Shown: positions 42,601-50,041 of the stretch, piece after piece
Position numbering within the stretch: the stretch's first letter is position 1
Layout: each line of letters begins with the position of its first letter
From: Pseudomonadota bacterium
GTDB lineage: Bacteria; Desulfobacterota; Binatia; Binatales; Binataceae
Direction of reading: 5' to 3'
Assembly: GCA_021323675.1 (NCBI GenBank)
Contig: JAJPKP010000061.1
Span: forward strand, 75,955 to 139,954
DNA length: 64,000 bases
Position numbers and translations under genes: made by a program
Notes under the pieces: generated by a model
Databases searched by the model: none
The model's input: only the letters and a program-made list of their open reading frames with translations
Told to the model about the DNA's origin: nothing

Positions 42601-44027
42601 GCCGCGCGCGGTACGCATCTTCGCCCGGGCGCGAGGGAAAAGCCGCGCGCGCCCTTGCCGGCGGTCTGCCCGCCGTGGTTTTCGTAGGGCGCGCCAACGC
42701 AGGCAAATCGACCCTGTTCAACCGCATTGCAAAGGGCGCTCGCGCGATCACCAGCCCGATCCCCGGCACTACCCGCGATCTCAATTTCGGACGCGCCTCG
42801 TGGGCCGGGCGCGATTTTGCCGTCATCGACAGCGGCGGGCTCGAGCTCGGCGGCGAGCCGATGTCGGAGCGTGTGGTCGCGGAGGCGCTTGGCGCCGTCG
42901 GCGTCGCCGATGTGGTCGTATTCGTGTTCGACGGACGCCTCGGTCTCAGCGAATCGGACAAGGAAGCGCTGTCGCTGGTCCGCGAGACCGGATGCCCGCT
43001 TATCACTATCGTTAACAAGATCGATTCTCCCGCGCAGGAGGGCAGGCTTGCCGAGTTCTATGCAACCGGCGCGGAGAATTTGATTGCGGTATCGGCCACC
43101 CACGGTCTGGGAGTGGACCTTCTGATGGAAGAGATCGCCGCGCGGCTGCCGCCGGCCGAGGCCGAGCCGGCCAGGATGCCCGACCTCAAGCTCGCTCTCA
43201 TCGGGCGTCCCAATGTTGGCAAGTCATCGCTGCTCAATCGGCTCTCCGGATTCGAGCGCGCGATTGTTTCTCCAACCCCCGGCACGACGCGGGACCCGGT
43301 CGATGTGCGCCTCAGTGCGGGCGGCCACGAGGTGCTCCTGATCGATACCGCGGGAATTCGGCGTCCGACTCGCGTGGAAGGCGAACTCGAGCGCCATTCG
43401 GTGGGCCGCGCGATCGAGACGATCCGCCGCGCCGACGTCGTTTTGCTGGTGATCGATGCGACCGAAGGCATCACCGATCAGGATGCGCGGCTGGCGCGGC
43501 TGGTCGATAGCAGCGATCGCGCGATGGTGATCGTGTGCAACAAGTGGGATGCGGCAGCCAAACAGGAGCGCAAAATTCCCGCCTTCGTTCGCGACGCGCA
43601 GGAGCGGTTCCCGTTTCTCTCGTATGCCACGATGGTCTTCACTTCCGCGCTGACCGGAGACGGTATCGGCGCCATCATTCCGGCGGCGGTCAAGGCAGGC
43701 GATTCGTGGCGCGCCACGTTCCAGACCTCGATGCTCAATCGGGTCCTTGCCCAGGCACTCGAAGCGATGGATCCGCCGCTGGTGGGGGGCCGCCGGCTGA
43801 ACCTGATGTACGTGACGCAGACGGCCAGTAGCCCGCCGCGCCTTCGTTTCTTCTCTAACCTGGAACGCGACATCCCCGCGCACTATGTCCGCTTCCTGGA
43901 AAGCCGCTATCGAAGCGCCCTGAAGCTGGTCGGCACCCCGCTGCGGCTGGAGTTTCGAAGGACTGGGCGGACGTTTGTCGGCCCCAAGGGCGCGGTCAAA
44001 CCTTCCAAAACCGCGCGCCACCGCTGA
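42597..44027 (+). CDS. der: GTPase Der (EngA)
   Basis: A 476-residue protein with two tandem G domains and a KH-like C-terminus. The GTG at 42597 overlaps the era stop (GTGA). G domain 1 uses the P-loop GRANAGKST, which deviates from the usual GRPNVGKST, with IDSGGLELGG as G3 and VNKID as G4; G domain 2 has GRPNVGKSS, IDTAGIRRP and CNKWD. The C-terminal domain includes RLNLMYVTQTASSPPRLRFF. Der is needed for 50S assembly. The N-terminal 20 residues preceding the first G domain are basic and unusual. Downstream is a 170-bp gap before guaA. Confidence 0.96.
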   Translation: MSRARYASSPGREGKAARALAGGLPAVVFVGRANAGKSTLFNRIAKGARAITSPIPGTTRDLNFGRASWAGRDFAVIDSGGLELGGEPMSERVVAEALGAVGVADVVVFVFDGRLGLSESDKEALSLVRETGCPLITIVNKIDSPAQEGRLAEFYATGAENLIAVSATHGLGVDLLMEEIAARLPPAEAEPARMPDLKLALIGRPNVGKSSLLNRLSGFERAIVSPTPGTTRDPVDVRLSAGGHEVLLIDTAGIRRPTRVEGELERHSVGRAIETIRRADVVLLVIDATEGITDQDARLARLVDSSDRAMVIVCNKWDAAAKQERKIPAFVRDAQERFPFLSYATMVFTSALTGDGIGAIIPAAVKAGDSWRATFQTSMLNRVLAQALEAMDPPLVGGRRLNLMYVTQTASSPPRLRFFSNLERDIPAHYVRFLESRYRSALKLVGTPLRLEFRRTGRTFVGPKGAVKPSKTARHR

Positions 44028-44157
44028 TTGGGCGTCCGGCAGACGCGGCGTGATGCGTTTGTCGGAGATGAACGCCGCGGATAATCGCGTCGTGGAGATG
44101 GGTCCCGTATGCGCCACGCTTTTGTGGAAACCCGCCGGGTGCTCTACTTCGTACGCG

Positions 44158-44187
44158 CTTGGCGGTCCGGTATATTAAATCGCCAAG
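44158..44187. promoter_or_regulatory. Inverted repeat flanking a -10-like box before guaA
   Basis: CTTGGCG (44158-44164) and CGCCAAG (44181-44187) form a perfect 7-bp inverted repeat around a 16-bp AT-rich centre that contains TATATT (44171-44176), a plausible -10 box. The right arm also contains the AAGG used as ribosome binding site for the GTG at 44198. It could be an operator over the guaA promoter or an mRNA hairpin that hides the ribosome binding site. Confidence 0.4.
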
Positions 44188-44197
44188 GCACTCACAC

Positions 44198-45727
44198 GTG
44201 ATTCTGATTCTCGACTTTGGAAGCCAGTACACGCAGCTGATCGCCAGGCGCGTGCGCGAGGCCAACGTATACTGCGAAATTCATCCGTTCGATTTCGCGG
44301 TGGAGAAAATCCGCGCGATGAATCCGCGCGGAATCATCCTGTCCGGTGGTCCCGCAAGCCTTTACGAGGAAAACGCTCCCGATATCGATGACGAGGTGCT
44401 GAGGCTCGGATGCCCCGTGCTGGGGATCTGTTACGGCCTGTACGTGATAGCGCAGCATCTCGGCGCCAGGAGCGTCGGTTCCCGCGCGCGCGAGTACGGA
44501 CCCGCAACCCTGGTTATCGACGATCAGGACGCCCTTTTCGAAGGACTGTCCGGCCGCGAGCATCGGGTTTGGATGAGCCATGGCGACCGGGTCGAGTCGA
44601 TTCCCGATTCGCTTCATCCCATCGCCCACACCGACAACTCTCCCTATGCCGCATTTTGCACGCGCGACGGCAGGATGCGCGGAATCCAGTTCCATCCGGA
44701 GGTTGTGCATACGCCGTGCGGCACGCAGGTGCTGCGCAACTTCGTGCTGAAAATTTGCGGCGAGCCGGGCGAGTGGACGATGGCGAATTTCGTCCATACC
44801 AAGACCGGCGAGATCCGCGCGCGGGTGGGCGAGGGCGATCGGGTCCTGATGGCGTTGTCTGGCGGCGTTGATTCCGCCGTCGCCGCCGCGCTCATCTATC
44901 GCGCCATCGGCGATCGCCTGAAATGCGTGTTCGTTGACACCGGACTCTTGCGCGCGGGCGAGCGCGAGCGGATGGAGCGAGTGTTCGCGCGCAAGCTTGG
45001 AATCGACCTCACGGTGACGGATGCGTCCGATTTGTTCCTGCGGCGGCTTGCCGGCGTGCTCGATCCTGAAGAGAAGCGCAAGATCATCGGCCGCACGTTT
45101 ATCGACGTATTCGAGTCCGAAGAGGTCGTGCGCGGCGCGCGTTACCTGGGGCAGGGGACTCTGTATCCGGACGTGATCGAGTCGGTCTCGTTCAAGGGGC
45201 CGTCCGCTGTCATCAAGAGCCATCACAATGTCGGCGGGCTCCCGGAACGGATGAAGCTCGAGCTAATCGAGCCGCTGAGGCTGCTGTTCAAGGACGAAGT
45301 TCGCGCGCTTGGCCGCGAACTCGGACTGCCCTCCGAGATTGTCGACCGGGAGCCCTTTCCGGGGCCGGGACTGGCGGTGCGGATCGTCGGCGAGGTCACA
45401 CGCGCCCGGCTCGAGCTGCTGCGGCGCGCCGATGCGATCGTCGTGGAGGAGTTCGCGCGCGACGGCTTCGGCGCGAAACTCTGGCAGGCGTTCGCGGTGC
45501 TTCTTCCGCTCAAGACCGTTGGCGTGATGGGCGACGGCCGCAGCTACGAAAGCGTGATCGCGATTCGCGCGGTCGAGTCTCAGGACGGCATGACCGCCGA
45601 CTGGGCGCGCCTGCCCGCGGACTTCCTGGCCCGCCTGTCGTCACGAATCACCAACGAAACCAAAGGCGTCAATCGCGTCGTTTACGACATCACGTCCAAG
45701 CCGCCTGCCACCATCGAATGGGAGTAA
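44198..45727 (+). CDS. guaA: GMP synthase (glutamine-hydrolysing)
   Basis: A 509-residue GuaA. The GTG at 44198 gives ILILDFGSQYTQLIARRVRE, the expected first strand; the longer open frame upstream is not conserved. The glutaminase triad is Cys in VLGICYGLYVIAQ, and His and Glu in GIQFHPEVVHT. The ATP-pyrophosphatase domain shows LMALSGGVDSAVAAALI and the VFVDTGLLRAGERERM block; the dimerisation domain ends ITSKPPATIEWE, as in nearly all family members. It converts XMP to GMP. gltX follows after 3 bp and probably shares the transcript. Confidence 0.97.
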   Translation: MILILDFGSQYTQLIARRVREANVYCEIHPFDFAVEKIRAMNPRGIILSGGPASLYEENAPDIDDEVLRLGCPVLGICYGLYVIAQHLGARSVGSRAREYGPATLVIDDQDALFEGLSGREHRVWMSHGDRVESIPDSLHPIAHTDNSPYAAFCTRDGRMRGIQFHPEVVHTPCGTQVLRNFVLKICGEPGEWTMANFVHTKTGEIRARVGEGDRVLMALSGGVDSAVAAALIYRAIGDRLKCVFVDTGLLRAGERERMERVFARKLGIDLTVTDASDLFLRRLAGVLDPEEKRKIIGRTFIDVFESEEVVRGARYLGQGTLYPDVIESVSFKGPSAVIKSHHNVGGLPERMKLELIEPLRLLFKDEVRALGRELGLPSEIVDREPFPGPGLAVRIVGEVTRARLELLRRADAIVVEEFARDGFGAKLWQAFAVLLPLKTVGVMGDGRSYESVIAIRAVESQDGMTADWARLPADFLARLSSRITNETKGVNRVVYDITSKPPATIEWE

Positions 45728-45730
45728 TCA

Positions 45731-47176
45731 GTGACGGTTCGCACTCGCTACGCGCCGAGCCCTACCGGCTCGCTGCACATCGGCAACGTTCGTTCGGGCT
45801 TATTCGCCTACCTGTTCGCGCGCCATAACAAGGGCGTGTTCATCCTGCGGATCGACGATACCGATCGGGAGCGCTCCACCCAGGAGTCACTGAATGAAAT
45901 TCTCGAAAGCCTGCGATGGCTGGGCGTCGATTGGGACGAAGGGCCGCCCGATCCCAAATATTTCCAGTCGACGCGGTTCGATCGATATCGGGAAGGCGCT
46001 TTCAAACTTCTGCGAGAGGGCAAAGCCTATCCCTGCTATTGCACCGCGCAGCGGCTCGATGAGATGCGCAAGCAGGCCGAGCGCGAGCATCGCAAGCCCG
46101 GATACGACGGTAGATGCCGCGAGCGCACGCCGGTTGCCGACCTCGGCAACGTGCAGCTCCCGGACAAGACGGCTGGACGAAACTACACGATTCGTTTTCG
46201 ATCGCCTCGCGCCGGCCAGACGGTGGTTGACGATCTGATCAAGGGCCGGGCGGTTTTCGACAACAGCGAACTTGACGATCTGATCATCTTCCGATCGGAC
46301 GGCGTTCCCACCTACAACTTCGCGACGGTGCTCGATGACGCCGATTTTGAAATTACCCACGTCGTGCGCGGCGACGATCATCTGCCCAACACCCCAAGGC
46401 AGATGCAGATCTTCTACGCGCTGGGACTCACCCCGCCGGCTTATGCCCATCTGCCGATGGTGATGGGGCCGGACGGCCAGAAGCTTTCGAAACGGCACGG
46501 CGCAACGTCCGTCTTCGCCTACCGCGATCTTGGCTATTTTCCCGAAGCGCTTCTGAACTACCTGGTGCGGCTGGGATGGTCCCACGGGGACCAGGAGATC
46601 TTCTCGCGCGAGGAGATGTTCGAGTATTTCGACTTTGCCAACTGCGGCAAATCGGCGGGCATCTTCAATGCCGAAAAACTGCTCTGGCTCAATTTCCACT
46701 ATCTGAAGGAGCGGCCGCTCGTTCAGCTCGCGCAGGAAGTGAAACCGTTCATCGCGCGCAAGGGGCTTTCGATCCCCGGCGACGATGAATGGCTCCAGAA
46801 GATGCTTGCCACTTTGCGCGAGCGCGCCAAGACGCTCGTCGAGCTCGTCGACTTCGCCGACTTCTATCTGAAGGATCGGATCGAGATCGAGCCCAAGGCT
46901 GCGGCGAAGTTTCTGAAGCTCGAAATCAAGGAGCCGCTTTCGGTGCTGGCCGACCGGATCGAGTCCATCGGCGGCGACTTCAGTGAACAATCGGTGCAGG
47001 CGGCCTTCGAGCAGGTTCTCGCCAGCTTCGGCTTGAAGCTCGGGCAACTCGCGCAGCCGGTACGTGTGGCAGTCACCGGAGGCACCGTCAGCCCCGGTAT
47101 CTACGAAGTAATCGCCGTACTCGGCAAATCGCGAACGGTCGAGCGGCTCCGAGCAGCGGTCGCACAAATCAAGTAA
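45731..47176 (+). CDS. gltX: Glutamyl-tRNA synthetase
   Basis: A 481-residue class-I synthetase, start GTG. The HIGH-type motif is in PSPTGSLHIGNVRSG, and the KMSKS-type motif is KLSKRHGA. LRIDDTDRERSTQESL and CYCTAQRLDEMRKQAEREHR are specific to the glutamyl enzyme, and the helical anticodon-binding C-terminus (about residues 330-480) is of the bacterial type. The protein charges tRNA-Glu; discrimination against glutamine cannot be judged by eye. The gene lies 3 bp after guaA. Confidence 0.96.
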   Translation: MTVRTRYAPSPTGSLHIGNVRSGLFAYLFARHNKGVFILRIDDTDRERSTQESLNEILESLRWLGVDWDEGPPDPKYFQSTRFDRYREGAFKLLREGKAYPCYCTAQRLDEMRKQAEREHRKPGYDGRCRERTPVADLGNVQLPDKTAGRNYTIRFRSPRAGQTVVDDLIKGRAVFDNSELDDLIIFRSDGVPTYNFATVLDDADFEITHVVRGDDHLPNTPRQMQIFYALGLTPPAYAHLPMVMGPDGQKLSKRHGATSVFAYRDLGYFPEALLNYLVRLGWSHGDQEIFSREEMFEYFDFANCGKSAGIFNAEKLLWLNFHYLKERPLVQLAQEVKPFIARKGLSIPGDDEWLQKMLATLRERAKTLVELVDFADFYLKDRIEIEPKAAAKFLKLEIKEPLSVLADRIESIGGDFSEQSVQAAFEQVLASFGLKLGQLAQPVRVAVTGGTVSPGIYEVIAVLGKSRTVERLRAAVAQIK

Positions 47177-47258
47177 TCCGCTTAGGCCGATCAAATCGGG
47201 ACGGTCTCATTTTTGGGGCCTAACGAATCGCAGCCGGATGCCGCCTGCGCAGCGGATT

Positions 47259-47292
47259 TTTCGGAACGCTGGGTCAAATCTTTCGGAACGCT
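47259..47292. repeat. Two direct repeats in the promoter region of an exported protein gene
   Basis: TTTCGGAACGCT occurs at 47259-47270 and again at 47281-47292. The copies are spaced 22 bp start to start, two helical turns, and the following bases are also similar (GGGTCAAA and CAGGCAAA). They lie in the 224-bp gap between gltX and the exported protein gene at 47401, in a position suited to an activator or repressor. No other gene or clear promoter was seen in this gap. Confidence 0.5.
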
Positions 47293-47400
47293 CAGGCAAA
47301 CAGTCGCGTCTCGACTTCTGGTAGACACCAGCCGCAAATCTCTGCCGGCAATTCCAATCATTGCGGCAGGCTGTTTAAGGAGGCGCTCAGAGGGTCTGAA

Positions 47401-49050
47401 ATGCGAATCACAGGGAGAGGCCTGGGGTCTGTTTCGGTGGTGCTCGGAGCCGTGTTGTGCTCCGCGATTGCGGCTCGCGCACAGGTGCGTGTGGCGCAAG
47501 CCGTGAAGGTTGACGTTTCTCCTCCGCTCATCGAGCTTGCACGGCGCGCGCAGACGAACGCGGCTGTGCGGACTTCGGTCTCGGCACAGGTGAAACCGTT
47601 GCGCAAGATTCCCTTGGCCGTGCCCGGAACGGCCTCGAGCGATATGGCGCTGCAGTCACGCGCCGCTATCGCGCAGCGTGCAAAGGTGGCCTCGGGATTT
47701 CAGGGAATCGGGGTGGGACTGGGTTCGTTCGAGCCGTCCTCGACTCCGCCCGACACATCTGGCGCGGCTGGCGCGACCCAATTCGTACAATGGGTCAATT
47801 CCAGCCTCGCGGTTTTCGACAAGAGCAGCGGAGCCGTTCTGATGGGCCCGGTGGACGGAAATACTCTCTTTGCGGGCTTCGGCGGAGGCTGTGAAGAACG
47901 CAACGACGGCGACCCGGTCGTCGAGTACGACAAGGCCGCCGGCCGCTGGGTGCTCAGCCAGTTCACGGCTGAGCCTCCATACCTGGAATGCGTCGCGGTT
48001 TCGACGACGTCAGACGCGATGGGGACCTATTATCGCTATGCGTTCGATATGGGCGAAAATTTCGCCGACTACCCGCATATGGGCGTATGGCCGGACGGCT
48101 ACTACTTTTCGTTCAACATGTTCACTCCGGGAGGAGATCGGATCGGCGGGCGTGCCTGCGCGTTCGATCGGACCGCGATGCTTGCCGGAATGCCCGCCGA
48201 GCAGGAGTGCTTCGACTCTCCCTCGACCTTTGGCATGGTGCCATCGGACTGGGATGGTCCGACGCCTCCGCCGGGCGGTTCTCCCAATTATTTCGTGCAG
48301 TTCGGGCTCGGGGGCGGCGCGAGCGCGCTGAACATCTACAAACTGCACGCGGACTTTGAGAATCCCGACCAGGCGTCATTCTCGGCTCCGGTCCAGTTGC
48401 CCGTTGCGGCCTTTATTCCCGCCTGTATGGAAACCGAACCTGGTCCGATCGCCAACAGCGAAGACGAAGGCGGAGCGGGGTGCATCCCGCAGGCTGGAAC
48501 CGGCCAGAAGCTGGACGAGCTGTCCGACCGGATGATGTATCGGGCGGCGTATCGCAATTTCGGAGATCACGAATCGCTGGTTGCGACCCACACGGTCGCG
48601 CGTGTGGTCAAAGGAACCAATCGCGTCCTCGCCAAAGGCGCATCGATTCGATGGTACGAGGTGCGCGGCCTGTCCGCTCAGCCCGCGGTCTTTCAGCAGG
48701 GAACCTACGGTCCGGACCAAAAATGGCGCTGGATGCCCAGTATCGGCATGGATGGCGCCGGCGATATCGCGGTGGGCTACAGCGCTTCGAGCGGCGGGAT
48801 GCATCCGGGAATCCGCTTCACCGGACGTACGCCCGACGATCCGGCGGGCAAGATGGAGGCCGAGGGGGTGATACTGAAGGCGAAGGGCTCTCAATTGGGC
48901 ACGAGCCGATGGGGCGACTACAGCGCGCTCTCGATCGACCCGGGCGACGATTGCACTTTCTGGTACACAACCGAATACATCAACAAGACGGGACCGGCTC
49001 CGGGGTGGAGCACCTGGATCGCGTCATTTAAGTTCCCCGGCTGCCAGTAG
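47401..49050 (+). CDS. Exported protein of unknown function, propeller-like
   Basis: A 549-residue protein with an N-terminal signal peptide (about residues 1-27, ending ARA). After a spacer of about 90 residues rich in Ala and Val comes a region with repeated short strands and aromatic/Gly turns: SSTPPDTSGAAGATQFVQWV, DPVVEYDKAAGRWVLSQF, SPNYFVQFGLGG, KWRWMPSIGMDGAGDIAVGY, and TSRWGDYSALSIDPGDDCTF. The recurring D-G-A-G/D-I-A and R-W-G-D-Y motifs look like blades of a beta-propeller and are found in many secreted proteins with peptidase or adhesion roles. I do not recognise a catalytic site. There are eight or more cysteines in the mature region, so disulfides are likely. The gene is preceded by two direct repeats and followed by a strong hairpin. 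Confidence 0.75.
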   Translation: MRITGRGLGSVSVVLGAVLCSAIAARAQVRVAQAVKVDVSPPLIELARRAQTNAAVRTSVSAQVKPLRKIPLAVPGTASSDMALQSRAAIAQRAKVASGFQGIGVGLGSFEPSSTPPDTSGAAGATQFVQWVNSSLAVFDKSSGAVLMGPVDGNTLFAGFGGGCEERNDGDPVVEYDKAAGRWVLSQFTAEPPYLECVAVSTTSDAMGTYYRYAFDMGENFADYPHMGVWPDGYYFSFNMFTPGGDRIGGRACAFDRTAMLAGMPAEQECFDSPSTFGMVPSDWDGPTPPPGGSPNYFVQFGLGGGASALNIYKLHADFENPDQASFSAPVQLPVAAFIPACMETEPGPIANSEDEGGAGCIPQAGTGQKLDELSDRMMYRAAYRNFGDHESLVATHTVARVVKGTNRVLAKGASIRWYEVRGLSAQPAVFQQGTYGPDQKWRWMPSIGMDGAGDIAVGYSASSGGMHPGIRFTGRTPDDPAGKMEAEGVILKAKGSQLGTSRWGDYSALSIDPGDDCTFWYTTEYINKTGPAPGWSTWIASFKFPGCQ

Positions 49051-49074
49051 TCCGTGTGGTTCAGGTAGTCCGAT

Positions 49075-49108
49075 GCGGGGGCGCCGGCGAAGATACCGGC
49101 GCCCCCGC
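49075..49108. terminator. Perfect GC-rich stem-loop, probable terminator
   Basis: GCGGGGGCGCCGG (49075-49087) pairs perfectly with CCGGCGCCCCCGC (49096-49108) around an 8-nt loop, 25 bp after the stop of the exported protein gene. There is no T-run after it, so it may work with Rho or as an mRNA 3' stabiliser. It separates the exported protein from clpP. Confidence 0.6.
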
Positions 49109-49197
49109 GCTTCAAAGGGCTCGTTGCGCTCGCGCTGCTCCGCGGACGCTGGCGATACTCGACCCACGCGGAAGTGCGTAGTAGCCTCGTATTCAAT

Positions 49198-49821
49198 ATG
49201 AGCATCCTGATTCCCTACGTGGTGGAGCAAACCGGCCGCGGCGAACGTTCGTATGACATCTATTCGCGCCTGCTCAAGGATCGAATCGTTTTCCTGGGCG
49301 GTCCCGTCACCGACGATTTGTCAAACCTGATTACCGCCCAGCTCCTGTTCCTCGAGTCCGAAGACCCGGAGCGCGAAATCAATATGTACATCAACTCGCC
49401 GGGAGGATCGGTCACGGCAGGCCTGGCGATTTACGATACGATGCAGTTCGTGAAGCCGCCCGTATCGACGCTTTGCGTGGGGCAGGCGGCCAGCATGGGG
49501 GCGGTGCTCCTGTGCGCGGGCGCCAAGGGGCGCAGATATGGCCTGCCGCACAGCAGGATCATGATCCACCAGGGCTCCGGCGGTTTCGAAGGGCCTCCGA
49601 CTGACATGGAAATCTATGCCAAAGAGGCCCTGCGGCTGCGCGAGGTGCTGAACGAGATAATGGCCAAGCACAGCGGCCAATCCGTGAAGCAAATCGCCAA
49701 GGACACCGAACGCGACTACTTCATGTCCGCGCAGGAAGCGGTCGAGTACGGGCTTATCGATGAAGTCCTGGCAGGGCGCACCGCCAAGGTTCCGCCGGCC
49801 GGACAGAACCCGGAAAAGTAG
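49198..49821 (+). CDS. clpP: ATP-dependent Clp protease proteolytic subunit
   Basis: A 207-residue ClpP. The ATG at 49198 gives [20 protein letters not shown], the conserved N-terminal axial-loop region; a frame open 24 bases upstream is not conserved. The catalytic triad is Ser99 in [10 protein letters not shown], His124 in RIMIHQ and Asp173 in TERDYFMSA. It forms a tetradecameric chamber with ClpX or ClpA. Neither tig nor clpX is adjacent, which differs from the common tig-clpP-clpX order; a small Cys-rich gene follows instead. Confidence 0.97.
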   Translation: MSILIPYVVEQTGRGERSYDIYSRLLKDRIVFLGGPVTDDLSNLITAQLLFLESEDPEREINMYINSPGGSVTAGLAIYDTMQFVKPPVSTLCVGQAASMGAVLLCAGAKGRRYGLPHSRIMIHQGSGGFEGPPTDMEIYAKEALRLREVLNEIMAKHSGQSVKQIAKDTERDYFMSAQEAVEYGLIDEVLAGRTAKVPPAGQNPEK

Positions 49822-49832
49822 GAAGGATGACG

Positions 49833-50015
49833 ATGGCGGCGAAGCTCAAATGCGCGAAGTGCGGGCATCAGATCGACTCGCCCAAGCATTGCAACCGTCC
49901 GATGCATATCGGGAAAGTGGCGGGCCAGGACAAGCTCGTATGCTGGATGGGCGCGGATTGCGGCTCGGCTGAAATTCCGAAGCATTGCGGCGTCGCGATG
50001 CAGGAAGCCGCGTAA
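49833..50015 (+). CDS. Small Cys/His-rich putative metal-binding protein
   Basis: A 60-residue protein. Ribosome binding site GGAAGG at 49821-49826 places the start at the ATG 49833 (AAKLKCAKCGHQ); ATG 49827 in the same frame overlaps that site. It has a CAKC pair at the N-terminus, then two similar units, PKHCNRPM and PKHCGVAM, with LVCWMGADCG between them. The Cys, His and Met pattern suggests binding of zinc, copper or an Fe-S unit; relatives of this kind appear as short hypothetical proteins. It follows clpP by 11 bp and may be co-transcribed. Function unknown. Confidence 0.7.
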   Translation: MAAKLKCAKCGHQIDSPKHCNRPMHIGKVAGQDKLVCWMGADCGSAEIPKHCGVAMQEAA

Positions 50016-50041
50016 GCTCGCCGTCTCGGTTGAACTCAGCG

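Noticed and set aside
41556..43103. Minus-strand frame opposite era and der
   Set aside because: Shadow of two overlapping conserved GTPase genes; no conserved motif or ribosome binding site.
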